Positions 27,868-38,574 of a stretch of DNA of 64,000 nucleotides are shown here, piece after piece. The notes beneath the pieces were generated by a model, which saw only the letters and a program-made list of their open reading frames with translations, searched no databases and was not told the origin of the DNA. Every line of letters starts with the position of its first letter. Position 1 is the stretch's first letter. Location of the stretch: positions 4,701,501 to 4,765,500 of the forward strand of contig NZ_CP117445.1 in the NCBI RefSeq assembly GCF_030687715.1, given 5' to 3'. This DNA is from Pseudomonas sp. FP2196 (GTDB lineage Bacteria; Pseudomonadota; Gammaproteobacteria; Pseudomonadales; Pseudomonadaceae). The translations under genes were made by a program, and so were the position numbers.

Positions 27868-28878
27868 ATGGCTTTCAACATTCACAACCGTAACCTGCTC
27901 AGCCTGGAACACCACACCCCACGTGAGCTGCGGTACCTGCTCGATCTGTCGCGCGATCTGAAACGCGCCAAGTACACCGGCACCGAGCAACAACACCTGA
28001 AGGGCAACAACATCGCCCTGATCTTCGAAAAAACTTCGACCCGTACTCGTTGCGCCTTCGAAGTGGCAGCCTATGACCAAGGCGCCAACGTCACCTACAT
28101 CGACCCGAACTCTTCGCAGATCGGCCACAAGGAAAGCATGAAAGACACAGCCCGTGTGCTGGGTCGCATGTACGACGCCATCGAATACCGTGGCTTCAAA
28201 CAGGAAATCGTCGAAGAGCTGGCCAAGTTTGCTGGTGTGCCGGTGTTCAACGGCCTGACTGACGAATATCACCCGACACAAATGATCGCCGACGTGCTGA
28301 CCATGCGTGAGCACGCCGACAAACCGATCCACGAGATCAGCTACGCCTACCTCGGCGACGCGCGCAACAACATGGGCAACTCGCTGCTGCTGGTCGGTGC
28401 GAAACTGGGCATGGACGTGCGCATCTGCGCGCCGAAAGCCCTGTGGCCACTCGACGACCTGGTTGATCGTTGCAAGAAATACGCGGAAGAAAGCGGCGCC
28501 CGCATCACCCTGACTGAGGATCCGAAAGCCGCAGTCAAAGGCGTGGACTTCATTCACACCGACGTCTGGGTATCGATGGGTGAGCCAGTTGAAGCCTGGG
28601 CCGAGCGTATCCAGCAACTGCTGCCGTATCAGGTCAACAGCGAGCTGATGAAAGCCACCGGCAACCCGCGCACCAAGTTCATGCACTGCCTGCCGGCGTT
28701 CCACAACAGCGATACCAAAATCGGCAAACAGATCGCCGAACAGTATCCGCACCTGTCCAACGGCATCGAAGTCACCGACGACGTGTTTGAGTCGCCTGCC
28801 TGCATCGCCTTCGAGCAAGCGGAAAACCGCATGCACACCATCAAGGCGATTCTGGTCTCGACCCTGGCTGATCTGTAA
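27868..28878 (+). CDS. arcB: Catabolic ornithine carbamoyltransferase
   Basis: Splits citrulline with phosphate into ornithine and carbamoyl phosphate. It has 336 residues. The carbamoyl-phosphate loop is [13 protein letters not shown], the domain hinge has [12 protein letters not shown], and the ornithine site is [13 protein letters not shown]. The start is ATG after AGGAGAT. The arc-operon place and the 336-residue length fit the catabolic rather than anabolic (argF, about 305) form. Confidence 0.95.
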   Translation: MAFNIHNRNLLSLEHHTPRELRYLLDLSRDLKRAKYTGTEQQHLKGNNIALIFEKTSTRTRCAFEVAAYDQGANVTYIDPNSSQIGHKESMKDTARVLGRMYDAIEYRGFKQEIVEELAKFAGVPVFNGLTDEYHPTQMIADVLTMREHADKPIHEISYAYLGDARNNMGNSLLLVGAKLGMDVRICAPKALWPLDDLVDRCKKYAEESGARITLTEDPKAAVKGVDFIHTDVWVSMGEPVEAWAERIQQLLPYQVNSELMKATGNPRTKFMHCLPAFHNSDTKIGKQIAEQYPHLSNGIEVTDDVFESPACIAFEQAENRMHTIKAILVSTLADL

Positions 28879-28913
28879 CTGAAATAGCTCCCACTGAAGG
28901 AACCAAATCGATA

Positions 28914-29003
28914 GGTGGGAGCGAGCCTGCTCGCGAAAGCGGTGGGTCATTCAACAGAGATGTCGACTGATCTGACGCCTTCGCGAGCAGGCTCGCTCCC
29001 ACA
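28914..29003. repeat. REPIN-like doublet inside the arcB-arcC gap
   Basis: GGTGGGAGCGAGCCTGCTCG at the left and CGAGCAGGCTCGCTCCCACA at the right. It lies within the presumed arcDABC message and splits arcB from arcC. Confidence 0.9.
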
Positions 29004-29070
29004 GGGGATCCCGGTTCCGACAGAGAGATCGAGTCGTTTGCCATTCCTCTGCTCTAGAAGGACATACACC

Positions 29071-30000
29071 ATGCGTATCGTCGTAGCTCTGGGCGGTAAC
29101 GCCCTGCTCCGCCGTGGTGAGCCGATGACCGCTGACAATCAGCGCGCCAACATCCGCATCGCCACCGAGCAAATCGCCAAGATCCATCCCGGCAATCAAC
29201 TGGTCATCGCCCACGGCAATGGCCCGCAGGTCGGCCTGCTGTCACTGCAAGCCGCAGCCTACACCTCCGTCACCCCGTACCCGCTGGACGTGCTCGGTGC
29301 CGAAACCGAAGGCATGATCGGCTACATCATCGAACAGGAACTGGGCAACCTGCTCGATTTCGAGGTGCCCTTCGCCACCCTGCTCACTCAGGTCGAAGTC
29401 GACGCCAAAGATCCGGCCTTCCAGAACCCGAGCAAACCGATCGGCCCGGTGTACGACAAGGCCGAAGCGGAAAAACTCGCCGCCGAAAAAGGCTGGGCGA
29501 TTGCCCCGGATGGCGACAAGTTCCGCCGTGTGGTCGCCAGCCCACGGCCAAAACGCATCTTCGAAATCCGCCCGATCAAGTGGCTGCTGGACAAGGGCAG
29601 CATCGTGATTTGCGCCGGTGGCGGCGGCATTCCGACCATGTACGACGAGAACCGCAACCTCAAGGGCATCGAGGCGGTGATCGACAAGGACTTGTGCTCG
29701 TCGCTGCTGGCCGAACAACTGGAAGCGGATTTGCTGGTGATCGCCACGGACGTCAACGCGGCGTTCATCGACTACGGCAAACCCACCCAGAAAGCTATCG
29801 CCGAAGCGCACCCGGATGAACTCGAACGCCTCGGTTTCGCCGCCGGCTCGATGGGACCAAAGGTTCAGGCAGCCTGCGAATTCGCGCGCCATACTGGCAA
29901 GGTCGCGGTGATCGGTTCGCTGGCGGACATCGAAGCGATCGTCCAGGGCACTGCCGGTACTCGCGTGACCACCGCGAAGCCCGGCATCACTTACCGATAA
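29071..30000 (+). CDS. arcC: Carbamate kinase
   Basis: Makes ATP from carbamoyl phosphate and ADP, the energy-yielding end of the deiminase route. ATG at 29071 ([18 protein letters not shown]) gives 309 residues; the frame upstream crosses the repeat and is not coding. [33 protein letters not shown] and [13 protein letters not shown] are the nucleotide and phosphate loops of the amino-acid kinase fold. Confidence 0.96.
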   Translation: MRIVVALGGNALLRRGEPMTADNQRANIRIATEQIAKIHPGNQLVIAHGNGPQVGLLSLQAAAYTSVTPYPLDVLGAETEGMIGYIIEQELGNLLDFEVPFATLLTQVEVDAKDPAFQNPSKPIGPVYDKAEAEKLAAEKGWAIAPDGDKFRRVVASPRPKRIFEIRPIKWLLDKGSIVICAGGGGIPTMYDENRNLKGIEAVIDKDLCSSLLAEQLEADLLVIATDVNAAFIDYGKPTQKAIAEAHPDELERLGFAAGSMGPKVQAACEFARHTGKVAVIGSLADIEAIVQGTAGTRVTTAKPGITYR

Positions 30001-30013
30001 TTAGAAACTCCGG

Positions 30014-30034
30014 GGGCAGACCGAGGGTCTGCCC
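30014..30034 (+). other. Hairpin between arcC and the DUF5064-type gene
   Basis: GGGCAGACC pairs perfectly with GGTCTGCCC over a 3-base loop. TTCTCC follows, so it is a weak terminator or a stability stem. Confidence 0.6.
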
Positions 30035-30062
30035 TTCTCCCATGCCTTGAAAGGAGAAAACC

Positions 30063-30425
30063 ATGGCCCAGTTTGAACCCGGTCATTTGCACATCGAGCG
30101 ACATGCGTTGACCCCGGACGATGTCAGTTACAACGTGCACCTCGACTATGGAGTGTTTACCGATCCGCAAAAAGGCAAAGGCATCCAGTTCACGATGCAT
30201 GGCAACCTTCAGGGCAAGGACATGAAAGAAACATTCTTCCTGCCCAAGGAAGAGGCCTACAACTTTGCCAACAACGTGACGAAAATCGCCGAGAAGTACG
30301 GCATTCCCAAGACTCACAGTCAGATCGGTTCGGTGCACAAGCATTACGACATGATGTTTGAAGACATCCGTAAGCAGCTGGATATGAAATCCGGCGACCC
30401 GGTCAATCTTGAGCACTTCGAATAA
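30063..30425 (+). CDS. Small cytoplasmic protein, DUF5064-like
   Basis: 120 residues with no signal peptide or membrane helix. The sequence MAQFEPGHLHIERHALTPDD and later IGSVHKHYDMMFEDIRKQL looks like a Pseudomonas-restricted family that I recall as DUF5064. It is 62 bases behind arcC with AAGGAGAAAACC before the ATG, so it is probably part of the arc message. A role in arginine fermentation is only guilt by association. Confidence 0.8.
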   Translation: MAQFEPGHLHIERHALTPDDVSYNVHLDYGVFTDPQKGKGIQFTMHGNLQGKDMKETFFLPKEEAYNFANNVTKIAEKYGIPKTHSQIGSVHKHYDMMFEDIRKQLDMKSGDPVNLEHFE

Positions 30426-30448
30426 CCCGCACCCGCTACATTCCCCCT

Positions 30449-30536
30449 GTGGGAGCGAGCCTGCTCGCGAACGCCCTCTGTCAGTCAACTTCTTCCTTTC
30501 TGACACACCGCATTCGCGAGCAGGCTCGCTCCCACA
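30449..30536. repeat. REPIN-like doublet, GTGGGAGCGAGCC type
   Basis: TGTGGGAGCGAGCCTGCTCG at the left and CGAGCAGGCTCGCTCCCACA at the right, between the DUF5064-type gene and gcsR. Confidence 0.92.
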
Positions 30537-30635
30537 AGGGAACTATGTAGTTCTGAAAATCGCCGTAAATTTCACCATTGCCCCGCCCCAAGGCATACTT
30601 GCCCCCCTCCGCACTGCAGAACACTGAACCGCCCC

Positions 30636-32144
30636 ATGCGTATCCACGTCAGCTTCATCGACCGCGTCGGCATCACCCAGGAAGTCCTGGCTATCCTCGG
30701 TGGGCGCAATCTCAATCTGGATGCGGTGGAGATGATCCCGCCGAACGTCTACATCGACGCGCCAACGCTCAGCCCGCAAGTGCTCGAAGAACTGAAAGAT
30801 GCGCTGTTTCGCGTGCGCGGTGTGGAGGCGGTGACGGTGGTCGACATCCTTCCCGGTCAGCGCCGACACTTGCAGCTCGACGCCTTGCTCGCGGCGATGA
30901 CCGACCCGGTGCTGGCCCTCGACAGCGCCGGCAAAGTGCTGTTGGCCAACCCGGCATTGATTGCGCTGTATGGCCGCGAACCGGCGGGCGAAAGTGTCGC
31001 GGAACTGTTCAACGATCCCGGCCTGCTGGCAACCCTGCTCGAACAAGGCTTCCGCCTGCCGCTGCGCGAGATCACCGTCAACGGCCAGACCCTGCTGCTC
31101 GATGCCACGCCGATTACCGACGCCGGCGCCCTGCTCACCCTGTATCAACCGAATCGCATCGGCGAACAACTCTCGGCGCTGCACCATGACCACGCCGAAG
31201 GTTTCGATGCGTTGCTCGGCGAATCCCCGGCGATTCGCACCCTCAAGGCCCGCGCCCAACGCGTTGCCGCACTCGATGCACCGCTGCTGATTCAGGGCGA
31301 AACCGGCACCGGTAAAGAACTGGTAGCCCGCGCCTGCCACGCTATCAGTACACGGCACAGTGCACCGTTTCTGGCTCTGAACTGCGCGGCCCTACCGGAG
31401 AACCTCGCCGAGAGCGAACTGTTCGGCTACGCACCTGGCGCCTTCACCGGTGCAGCACGCGGTGGCAAACCGGGGCTGATGGAACTGGCCAACCAGGGCA
31501 CGGTGTTCCTCGACGAGATCGGCGAGATGTCGCCGTACTTGCAGGCCAAACTGCTGCGTTTTTTGAATGACGGCAGCTTCCGCCGCGTCGGTGGTGATCG
31601 TGAGGTGAAGGTCAACGTACGAATCCTCAGCGCAACCCACCGCGATCTGGAGAAAATGGTCAGCGAAGGCCTGTTCCGCGAAGACCTGTTCTATCGCCTC
31701 AACGTGCTCAACGTTGAAGTGCCGCCATTGCGCGAGCGCGGTCAGGACATTTTGTTGCTCGCGCGTTATTTCATGCAGCAGGCCTGTGCGCAGATTCAGC
31801 GCCCGGTCTGCCGCCTCGCGCCTGGCACCTATCCGGCGCTGCTCGGCAACCGCTGGCCGGGCAACGTGCGCCAATTGCAGAACGTGATCTTCCGCGCCGC
31901 CGCAATCTGCGAAAGCAGCCTCGTCGACATCGGTGACCTCGACATCGCCGGCACCTCCGTCGCTCGGCAGAGCGACAGCGACGTCGACAGCCTCGAACAA
32001 GCGGTCGAATCCTTCGAGAAAACGCTGCTGGAAAAACTCTACGTCAGCTACCCCTCGACCCGCCAACTGGCCAGCCGCCTGCAAACCTCGCACACGGCCA
32101 TCGCCCATCGCCTACGCAAGTACGGCATCCCCAACAAACCCTGA
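30636..32144 (+). CDS. gcsR: TyrR-like sigma-54 enhancer-binding regulator of glycine cleavage
   Basis: 502 residues with the TyrR layout. An ACT domain is at 1-70 (MRIHVSFIDRVGITQEVLAI) and a PAS-like part at about 78-150. The AAA+ domain has Walker A GETGTGKE (221-228) and GAFTGA (268-273), and a C-terminal helix-turn-helix ends HTAIAHRLRKYG. GAFTGA is intact, so it should activate sigma-54 polymerase. It lies just upstream of a -24/-12 promoter and gcvHP-sdaA-gcvT. In P. aeruginosa the neighbouring TyrR-like protein GcsR activates this operon in response to glycine. PhhR is the nearest alternative, but phhAB is not here. Confidence 0.9.
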   Translation: MRIHVSFIDRVGITQEVLAILGGRNLNLDAVEMIPPNVYIDAPTLSPQVLEELKDALFRVRGVEAVTVVDILPGQRRHLQLDALLAAMTDPVLALDSAGKVLLANPALIALYGREPAGESVAELFNDPGLLATLLEQGFRLPLREITVNGQTLLLDATPITDAGALLTLYQPNRIGEQLSALHHDHAEGFDALLGESPAIRTLKARAQRVAALDAPLLIQGETGTGKELVARACHAISTRHSAPFLALNCAALPENLAESELFGYAPGAFTGAARGGKPGLMELANQGTVFLDEIGEMSPYLQAKLLRFLNDGSFRRVGGDREVKVNVRILSATHRDLEKMVSEGLFREDLFYRLNVLNVEVPPLRERGQDILLLARYFMQQACAQIQRPVCRLAPGTYPALLGNRWPGNVRQLQNVIFRAAAICESSLVDIGDLDIAGTSVARQSDSDVDSLEQAVESFEKTLLEKLYVSYPSTRQLASRLQTSHTAIAHRLRKYGIPNKP

Positions 32145-32160
32145 GCCATCACTGTCCCTT

Positions 32161-32249
32161 TGTGGGAGCGAGCCTGCTCGCGAATGCGGTGTGTCAATTG
32201 ACATTAATGTGCCTGATGCGCCGCTTTCGCGAGCAGGCTCACTCCCACA
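32161..32249. repeat. REPIN-like doublet, GTGGGAGCGAGCC type
   Basis: TGTGGGAGCGAGCCTGCTCG at the left and CGAGCAGGCTCACTCCCACA at the right. It separates gcsR from its presumed target control region. Confidence 0.9.
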
Positions 32250-32294
32250 AGGTTATGTAACGGTTTCGAAATCCGTTCAAAAACGACCTCCATC

Positions 32295-32312
32295 TGTACT
32301 GAAAGCGCTACA
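32295..32312. promoter_or_regulatory. TyrR/GcsR-type site A
   Basis: TGTACTG-AAAG-CGCTACA, an 18-bp imperfect palindrome with the spacing of GcsR sites. It abuts site B. Confidence 0.5.
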
Positions 32313-32313
32313 G

Positions 32314-32331
32314 CGGAACGATATCGATACA
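32314..32331. promoter_or_regulatory. TyrR/GcsR-type site B
   Basis: On the minus strand TGTATCG-ATAT-CGTTCCG. It differs at one position from the TGTAACG-N4-CGTTCCG motif I recall for P. aeruginosa GcsR. Confidence 0.6.
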
Positions 32332-32394
32332 CCCCTCTCCAGCCACCGCATTGCAAGGCTTTGATCCGCTTCAGCTTTTTCTCTCGCCCCAAGC

Positions 32395-32412
32395 TGTAGC
32401 GTTTTCGCTACA
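32395..32412. promoter_or_regulatory. TyrR/GcsR-type site C
   Basis: TGTAGCG-TTTT-CGCTACA, a perfect 7-4-7 palindrome, about 80 bases upstream of the -24 box and exactly 100 bases after site A. Confidence 0.65.
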
Positions 32413-32475
32413 GCAGCGCGATTTCATTCATCTCGAAAACAACACAAGCCATTGATTTATAAGGATTAATAAACG

Positions 32476-32492
32476 TTGGCCGCGATCTTGCT
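32476..32492 (+). promoter_or_regulatory. Sigma-54 promoter of gcvH operon
   Basis: TTGGCCGCGATCTTGCT has GG and GC exactly 10 bases apart, fitting the -24/-12 consensus. A transcription start near 32503 is expected, about 72 bases before gcvH. The adjacent gcsR encodes the needed enhancer-binding protein. Confidence 0.85.
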
Positions 32493-32574
32493 AAACAACC
32501 TCCATAAATAAGGGCTTCCCTGCCCAAGCCTTCCACCGCGTCCACCGGACGAGTCCGGCCCCTGAGGAGTTTCC

Positions 32575-32958
32575 ATGAGCGAGTTGCGTTTTACTGAAGA
32601 TCACGAATGGCTGCGCACCGAAGCTGACGGCAGCGTTACTGTCGGCATCACCGCTTTCGCGCAGAACGCCCTGGGCGACGTGGTGTTCGTGCAACTGCCT
32701 GAGCTGCAGGCTTACGAAAAAGGCGCTGAAGCCGCCACCGTGGAATCGGTGAAAGCCGCCAGCGGCGTATACATGCCCCTCGATGGCGATGTACTGGAAG
32801 TGAACCCGGCGTTGGAAAACGCCCCGGAACTGGTCAACGAAGATCCGCTGGGCGAAGGCTGGTTCTTCCGCTTCCAGCCAAGCGACGCCGCCGCTGTCGG
32901 CAAACTGCTGGATCAGGACGCCTACGACCGTCTGATCAAAGCCCAAGCCGAAGCCTGA
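32575..32958 (+). CDS. gcvH: Glycine cleavage system H protein
   Basis: Lipoyl carrier of 127 residues that shuttles the aminomethyl group between P, T and L proteins. [20 protein letters not shown] opens the beta sandwich. Lys60 in [10 protein letters not shown] is the lipoylation site. gcvP follows after 11 bases. Confidence 0.97.
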   Translation: MSELRFTEDHEWLRTEADGSVTVGITAFAQNALGDVVFVQLPELQAYEKGAEAATVESVKAASGVYMPLDGDVLEVNPALENAPELVNEDPLGEGWFFRFQPSDAAAVGKLLDQDAYDRLIKAQAEA

Positions 32959-32969
32959 GGAGACCTGTC

Positions 32970-35822
32970 ATGACTCAAGTAAACCTTGGCACCGCCAACG
33001 AATTCATCGCCCGTCACATCGGCCCGCGCGCCGGTGACGAGCAAGCCATGCTCAACAGCCTCGGCTTCGATTCGCTCGAAGCCCTGAGCGCCAGCGTCAT
33101 CCCGGAAAGCATCAAGGGCACCAGCGTGCTCGGCATGGACGACGGCCTGAGCGAAGCCGACGCCCTGGCGATGATCAAATCCATCGCCGGCAAAAACCAG
33201 CTGTTCAAGACCTACATCGGCCAGGGCTACTACAACTGCCACACGCCGTCGCCGATCCTGCGTAACCTGCTGGAAAACCCGGCCTGGTACACCGCTTACA
33301 CCCCGTACCAACCTGAAATTTCCCAGGGCCGCCTCGAAGCGCTGCTGAACTTCCAGACGATGATCAGCGACCTCACCGGCCTGCCGATCGCCAACGCCTC
33401 CCTGCTCGACGAAGCCACCGCCGCTGCCGAAGCCATGACCTTTTGCAAACGCCTGAGCAAGAACAAGGGCAGCCACCAATTCTTCGCCTCGATCCACAGC
33501 CACCCGCAAACCCTCGACGTGCTGCGCACCCGTGCCGAGCCGCTGGGCATCGAAGTCGTTGTGGGCGACGAGCGTGAACTGAGCGACGTCACCCCGTTCT
33601 TCGGCGCCCTGCTGCAATACCCGGCGAGCAACGGTGATGTGTTCGACTACCGCGAACTGACCGAACGCTTCCACGCCGCCAACGCTCTGGTCGCCGTGGC
33701 TGCCGACCTGCTGGCCCTGACCCTGCTGACCGCCCCGGGCGAGTTCGGCGCAGACGTTGCCATCGGCAGCGCACAACGCTTCGGCGTACCGCTGGGCTTC
33801 GGTGGCCCGCACGCGGCTTACTTCTCCACCAAGGATGCGTTCAAGCGCGATATGCCGGGCCGTCTGGTCGGTGTTTCGGTTGACCGTTTCGGCAAACCGG
33901 CCCTGCGTCTGGCGATGCAGACCCGCGAGCAACACATCCGCCGCGAGAAGGCCACGTCGAACATCTGCACCGCGCAAGTGCTGCTGGCCAACATCGCCAG
34001 CATGTACGCCGTCTACCACGGCCCGAAAGGCCTGACCCAGATTGCCAACCGCGTGCATCACCTGACCGCGATTCTGGCCAAGGGCCTGACTGCGCTGGGT
34101 CTTACGGTCGAGCAGGCAAGCTTCTTCGACACCCTGACCCTGGCCACTGGCGCGCAAACCACCGCGCTGCACGACAAGGCTAACGCCCAGCAGATCAACC
34201 TGCGCGTCGTCGATGCTCAGCGTGTCGGTCTGTCGGTCGACGAAACCACCACCCAGGCGGATATCGAAACCCTGTGGGGCCTGTTCGCCGACGGCAAGAC
34301 CCTGCCGGACTTCGCTGCACTGGCCGCTTCGGTACAGAGCACCATCCCGGCTGCACTGGTTCGTCAGTCGCCGATCCTCAGCCACCCGGTGTTCAACCGT
34401 TATCACTCGGAAACCGAGCTGATGCGCTACCTGCGCAAACTGGCAGACAAGGATCTGGCGCTGGATCGCACCATGATCCCGTTGGGTTCGTGCACCATGA
34501 AACTCAACGCCGCCAGCGAAATGATCCCGGTAACCTGGGCTGAATTCGGTGCCCTGCACCCGTTCGCCCCGGCCGCACAAAGCGCCGGGTATCAGCAACT
34601 GACCGATGAACTGGAAGCGATGCTCTGCGCCGCCACCGGTTACGACTCGATCTCGCTGCAACCGAACGCCGGTTCGCAAGGCGAATACGCTGGCCTGCTG
34701 GCGATCCGCGCCTATCACCAGAGCCGTGGCGATGACCGCCGCGACATCTGCCTGATCCCGTCGTCCGCCCACGGCACCAACCCGGCCACCGCCAACATGG
34801 CTGGCATGCGTGTGGTCGTGACCGCGTGCGACGCTCGCGGCAACGTCGACATCGAAGACCTGCGTGCCAAAGCCATCGAGCACCGCGAACACCTCGCCGC
34901 GCTGATGATCACCTACCCGTCGACCCACGGCGTGTTCGAAGAAGGTATCCGCGAAATCTGCGGGATCATTCATGACAACGGCGGCCAGGTGTACATCGAT
35001 GGCGCCAACATGAACGCGATGGTCGGCCTCTGCGCCCCGGGCAAGTTCGGTGGCGACGTCTCGCACCTGAACCTGCACAAAACCTTCTGCATCCCACACG
35101 GCGGTGGCGGCCCGGGCGTCGGCCCGATTGGCGTCAAGTCGCACCTGACGCCGTTCCTGCCGGGGCACGGCACCATGGAGCGTAAAGAAGGCGCGGTCTG
35201 CGCGGCACCGTTCGGCAGCGCGAGCATTCTGCCGATCACCTGGATGTACATTCGCATGATGGGCGGCGCCGGCCTGAAGCGCGCTTCGCAACTGGCGATC
35301 CTCAATGCCAACTACATTTCCCGTCGCCTCGAAGAGCACTACCCAGTGCTGTACACCGGCAGCAACGGTCTGGTGGCGCACGAATGCATCCTCGATCTGC
35401 GTCCGTTGAAAGACAGCAGCGGCATCAGCGTTGATGACGTCGCCAAGCGCCTGATCGACTTCGGCTTCCACGCCCCGACCATGTCGTTCCCGGTCGCCGG
35501 CACGCTGATGATCGAGCCGACCGAAAGCGAATCCAAGGAAGAACTGGACCGCTTCTGCGACGCCATGATCCGCATCCGCGAAGAAATCCGCTCGGTGGAA
35601 AACGGCACGCTGGACAAGGACGACAACCCGCTGAAGAACGCGCCGCACACCGCGGCGGAACTGGTTGGCGAGTGGACTCACCCGTACAGCCGCGAGCAAG
35701 CCGTGTACCCGGTGGCCTCGTTGATCGAAGGCAAATACTGGCCACCGGTCGGTCGCGTCGACAACGTGTTCGGTGATCGCAACCTGGTCTGCGCCTGCCC
35801 GTCGATCGAAAGCTACGCTTAA
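32970..35822 (+). CDS. gcvP: Glycine dehydrogenase (P protein), single-chain
   Basis: PLP enzyme that decarboxylates glycine and loads the H protein. It has 950 residues, the fused homodimeric form. The C-terminal half carries the cofactor Lys704 in [16 protein letters not shown], preceded by a typical PLP pocket ([16 protein letters not shown]). The N-terminal half has [20 protein letters not shown]. The ATG follows AGGAG. A large antisense open frame here is a composition shadow. Confidence 0.98.
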   Translation: MTQVNLGTANEFIARHIGPRAGDEQAMLNSLGFDSLEALSASVIPESIKGTSVLGMDDGLSEADALAMIKSIAGKNQLFKTYIGQGYYNCHTPSPILRNLLENPAWYTAYTPYQPEISQGRLEALLNFQTMISDLTGLPIANASLLDEATAAAEAMTFCKRLSKNKGSHQFFASIHSHPQTLDVLRTRAEPLGIEVVVGDERELSDVTPFFGALLQYPASNGDVFDYRELTERFHAANALVAVAADLLALTLLTAPGEFGADVAIGSAQRFGVPLGFGGPHAAYFSTKDAFKRDMPGRLVGVSVDRFGKPALRLAMQTREQHIRREKATSNICTAQVLLANIASMYAVYHGPKGLTQIANRVHHLTAILAKGLTALGLTVEQASFFDTLTLATGAQTTALHDKANAQQINLRVVDAQRVGLSVDETTTQADIETLWGLFADGKTLPDFAALAASVQSTIPAALVRQSPILSHPVFNRYHSETELMRYLRKLADKDLALDRTMIPLGSCTMKLNAASEMIPVTWAEFGALHPFAPAAQSAGYQQLTDELEAMLCAATGYDSISLQPNAGSQGEYAGLLAIRAYHQSRGDDRRDICLIPSSAHGTNPATANMAGMRVVVTACDARGNVDIEDLRAKAIEHREHLAALMITYPSTHGVFEEGIREICGIIHDNGGQVYIDGANMNAMVGLCAPGKFGGDVSHLNLHKTFCIPHGGGGPGVGPIGVKSHLTPFLPGHGTMERKEGAVCAAPFGSASILPITWMYIRMMGGAGLKRASQLAILNANYISRRLEEHYPVLYTGSNGLVAHECILDLRPLKDSSGISVDDVAKRLIDFGFHAPTMSFPVAGTLMIEPTESESKEELDRFCDAMIRIREEIRSVENGTLDKDDNPLKNAPHTAAELVGEWTHPYSREQAVYPVASLIEGKYWPPVGRVDNVFGDRNLVCACPSIESYA

Positions 35823-35826
35823 ACCA

Positions 35827-35855
35827 GTGCGGGATCAGTTTTGCTGATCCCGCAC
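35827..35855 (+). other. Hairpin after gcvP
   Basis: GTGCGGGATCAG pairs perfectly with CTGATCCCGCAC. No T-run follows, so it may stabilise the gcvHP message rather than end it. Confidence 0.7.
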
Positions 35856-35870
35856 ACACCGCAGATCCCG

Positions 35871-35960
35871 TGCAGGAGTGAGCCTGCTCGCGATAGCGGT
35901 GTATCAGTCGACATGATTGTTATCTGACACACCGCTATCGCGAGCAGGCTCACTCCTACA
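35871..35960. repeat. REPIN-like doublet between gcvP and sdaA
   Basis: TGCAGGAGTGAGCCTGCTCG at the left and CGAGCAGGCTCACTCCTACA at the right. It occupies the place where P. aeruginosa has glyA2. Confidence 0.9.
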
Positions 35961-36021
35961 AGGGAATGCGGTCAGCCGCAAAATCCGCCAATTCCTATAA
36001 CAAGAAACCGGAGAACCACTC

Positions 36022-37398
36022 ATGTCGTTAAGCGTGTTCGACCTGTTCAAGATTGGCATCGGCCCCTCCAGTTCCCACACCGTCGGCCCGATGCGCGCAG
36101 CCGCGCGCTTCGCCGAAGGCTTGCGTCGTGAAAACCTGCTGACCACCACCGCCAGCGTTCGAGTCGAGTTGTACGGCTCGCTCGGGGCCACCGGCAAGGG
36201 GCACGGCAGCGACAAAGCCGTGCTGCTCGGCCTTGAAGGCGAACACCCGGACACCGTCGACACCGAAACCGTCGCCGCCCGTCTGCAAGACATTCGCGGC
36301 AGCGGTCGCTTGAATCTGCTCGGTGAACACAGCATCGCGTTCAACGAGAAAGAACATCTGGCGATGATCCGCAAGCCGCTGGCCTATCACCCCAACGGCA
36401 TGATTTTCCGTGCGTTCGACGCGGCGGGCATTCAGATCCGCAGCCGCGAGTACTACTCGGTCGGCGGTGGTTTTGTTGTCGATGAGGACGCGGCCGGTGC
36501 CGACCGCATCGTCGAAGACGCCACCCCGCTGACCTTCCCGTTCAAAAGCGCCAAGGACTTGCTCGCGCATTGCAGCACTTACGGTCTGTCGATCAGCCAG
36601 GTGATGCTGACCAACGAAAGCGCCTGGCGCCCGGAAGCGGAAACCCGTGCCGGTCTGCTGAAGATCTGGCAAGTGATGCAGGACTGCGTGGCTGCTGGTT
36701 GTCGTAACGAAGGCATCTTGCCGGGCGGTTTGAAAGTCAAACGTCGCGCGGCAGCGCTGCATCGGCAACTGTGCAAGAACCCGGAGTCGGCGTTGCGTGA
36801 TCCGCTGTCGGTGCTCGACTGGGTCAATCTCTACGCGCTGGCGGTCAACGAAGAAAACGCCAATGGTGGGCGCGTGGTCACCGCGCCAACCAATGGCGCG
36901 GCGGGGATCATTCCGGCCGTGCTGCATTACTACATGCGTTTTATCCCTGGATCGAACGATGACGGCGTTGTGCGTTTCCTGCTGACCGCGGCCGCCATCG
37001 GCATTCTTTACAAGGAAAACGCCTCGATTTCCGGTGCCGAAGTCGGTTGTCAGGGCGAGGTCGGCGTGGCTTGTTCGATGGCTGCCGGCGCCTTGTGCGA
37101 AGTACTCGGCGGCAGCGTTCAGCAAGTCGAGAACGCGGCGGAAATCGGCATGGAACACAACCTCGGCCTGACCTGCGACCCGATTGGCGGGCTGGTGCAA
37201 GTGCCGTGCATCGAGCGCAATGCCATGGGCTCGGTGAAAGCGATCAATGCGGTGCGTATGGCCATGCGCGGCGACGGGCAGCACTTCGTGTCCCTCGACA
37301 AGGTCATCCGTACCATGCGCCAGACCGGCGCCGACATGAAAAGCAAATACAAAGAGACCGCCCGCGGCGGTCTGGCGGTCAACATTATCGAATGCTAA
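36022..37398 (+). CDS. sdaA: L-serine ammonia-lyase, iron-sulfur type
   Basis: Deaminates serine to pyruvate. It is the single-chain form of 458 residues. The N-terminal part starts [20 protein letters not shown], a hallmark of the family. The catalytic part has [35 protein letters not shown] and [18 protein letters not shown]; the Cys residues there are the expected cluster ligands. With gcvHPT it links glycine breakdown to central metabolism. Confidence 0.96.
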   Translation: MSLSVFDLFKIGIGPSSSHTVGPMRAAARFAEGLRRENLLTTTASVRVELYGSLGATGKGHGSDKAVLLGLEGEHPDTVDTETVAARLQDIRGSGRLNLLGEHSIAFNEKEHLAMIRKPLAYHPNGMIFRAFDAAGIQIRSREYYSVGGGFVVDEDAAGADRIVEDATPLTFPFKSAKDLLAHCSTYGLSISQVMLTNESAWRPEAETRAGLLKIWQVMQDCVAAGCRNEGILPGGLKVKRRAAALHRQLCKNPESALRDPLSVLDWVNLYALAVNEENANGGRVVTAPTNGAAGIIPAVLHYYMRFIPGSNDDGVVRFLLTAAAIGILYKENASISGAEVGCQGEVGVACSMAAGALCEVLGGSVQQVENAAEIGMEHNLGLTCDPIGGLVQVPCIERNAMGSVKAINAVRMAMRGDGQHFVSLDKVIRTMRQTGADMKSKYKETARGGLAVNIIEC

Positions 37399-37404
37399 TT
37401 AGCC

Positions 37405-37425
37405 CCCTCTCCCTCCGGGAGAGGG
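37405..37425 (+). other. Hairpin between sdaA and gcvT
   Basis: CCCTCTCCC and GGGAGAGGG pair over a TCC loop. This short stem is frequent in pseudomonad genomes. No T-run follows. Confidence 0.6.
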
Positions 37426-37449
37426 TTGGTGTGAATCAAGGAGTTCCGC

Positions 37450-38574
37450 ATGTCCACCGAACAACTGTCGAAAACCCCGCTGCACGCACTGCACATCGAA
37501 CTCGGCGCCCGCATGGTGCCGTTCGCCGGCTACGACATGCCGGTGCAATACCCGCTCGGCGTGATGAAGGAACACCAGCACACCCGTGAGCAGGCCGGGC
37601 TGTTCGATGTTTCGCACATGGGCCAGATCCGCCTGACCGGCGCCAACGCCGCCAAAGCCCTGGAAACCCTGGTGCCGGTGGACATCATCGACCTGCCAGT
37701 GGGCATGCAGCGTTACGCGATGTTCACCAACGAGAGCGGTGGCATCCTCGATGACCTGATGGTGGCCAACCTCGGTAACGATGAGCTATTCCTCGTAGTG
37801 AACGCCGCGTGCAAGGATCAGGATCTGGCCCACCTGCAAAAACACATCGGCGATCAGTGCACCATTACGGCGCTATTCGAGGAGCGCGCGCTGCTCGCCT
37901 TGCAAGGTCCGGCCGCCGTCACCGCGCTCGCGCGTCTCGCTCCTGACGTGGCGAAGATGACCTTCATGCAGTTCAATCGCGTGAACCTGTTGGGCGTGGA
38001 CTGCTTTGTCAGCCGTTCGGGCTACACCGGTGAAGACGGTTTCGAAATCTCGGTGCCGGCCGCCGATGCGGAAAAACTCGCCCGCGCCCTGCTCGCCGAA
38101 CCGGAAGTCCAGGCCATCGGCCTCGGTGCCCGCGATTCTCTGCGCCTGGAAGCCGGCCTGTGCCTCTACGGTCACGACATGAACACCGAGAGCACGCCGA
38201 TCGAAGCCAGCCTGTTATGGGCAATTTCCAAGCCGCGCCGTGCTGATGGTCCGCGGGCCGGCGGTTTCCCGGGGGCTGAGACTGTTTTCGCCCAGCAGCA
38301 AAACGGTGTCGCACGCAAACGCGTCGGCCTGCTTCCGCAGGAACGGACGCCAGTGCGTGAAGGCGCAGAAATCGTCAACGAAGCCGGCGAGATCATCGGC
38401 AGCGTGTGCAGCGGTGGTTTCGGCCCGACACTGGGCGGCCCACTGGCAATGGGTTACCTCGACAGCGCTTATGTCGCTCTCGACACACCAGTCTGGGCCA
38501 TCGTTCGTGGGAAAAAGGTGCAGATGCTTGTAAGCAAAATGCCATTTGTTCCGCAACGCTACTATCGCGGTTGA
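37450..38574 (+). CDS. gcvT: Aminomethyltransferase (T protein) of glycine cleavage
   Basis: Moves the methylene group from the H protein to tetrahydrofolate, releasing ammonia. It has 374 residues. [18 protein letters not shown] and [13 protein letters not shown] form the folate-binding start; [13 protein letters not shown] and [19 protein letters not shown] follow. The last quarter is the barrel domain ([19 protein letters not shown]). AAGGAG precedes the ATG. Last gene of the cluster. Confidence 0.97.
   Translation: MSTEQLSKTPLHALHIELGARMVPFAGYDMPVQYPLGVMKEHQHTREQAGLFDVSHMGQIRLTGANAAKALETLVPVDIIDLPVGMQRYAMFTNESGGILDDLMVANLGNDELFLVVNAACKDQDLAHLQKHIGDQCTITALFEERALLALQGPAAVTALARLAPDVAKMTFMQFNRVNLLGVDCFVSRSGYTGEDGFEISVPAADAEKLARALLAEPEVQAIGLGARDSLRLEAGLCLYGHDMNTESTPIEASLLWAISKPRRADGPRAGGFPGAETVFAQQQNGVARKRVGLLPQERTPVREGAEIVNEAGEIIGSVCSGGFGPTLGGPLAMGYLDSAYVALDTPVWAIVRGKKVQMLVSKMPFVPQRYYRG

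Noticed and set aside
28915..29070. N-terminal extension of arcC through the repeat
   Set aside because: The extension translates the REPIN; the conserved start [11 protein letters not shown] at 29071 has its own ribosome binding site region.
32256..32273. Fourth GcsR site (TGTAACG-GTTT-CGAAATC)
   Set aside because: Left half fits, right half matches at only about three of seven positions.
32922..35699. 925-residue open frame antisense to gcvP
   Set aside because: GcvP is certain on the other strand. GC-rich third positions make long antisense frames, and the translated product has no familiar motif.
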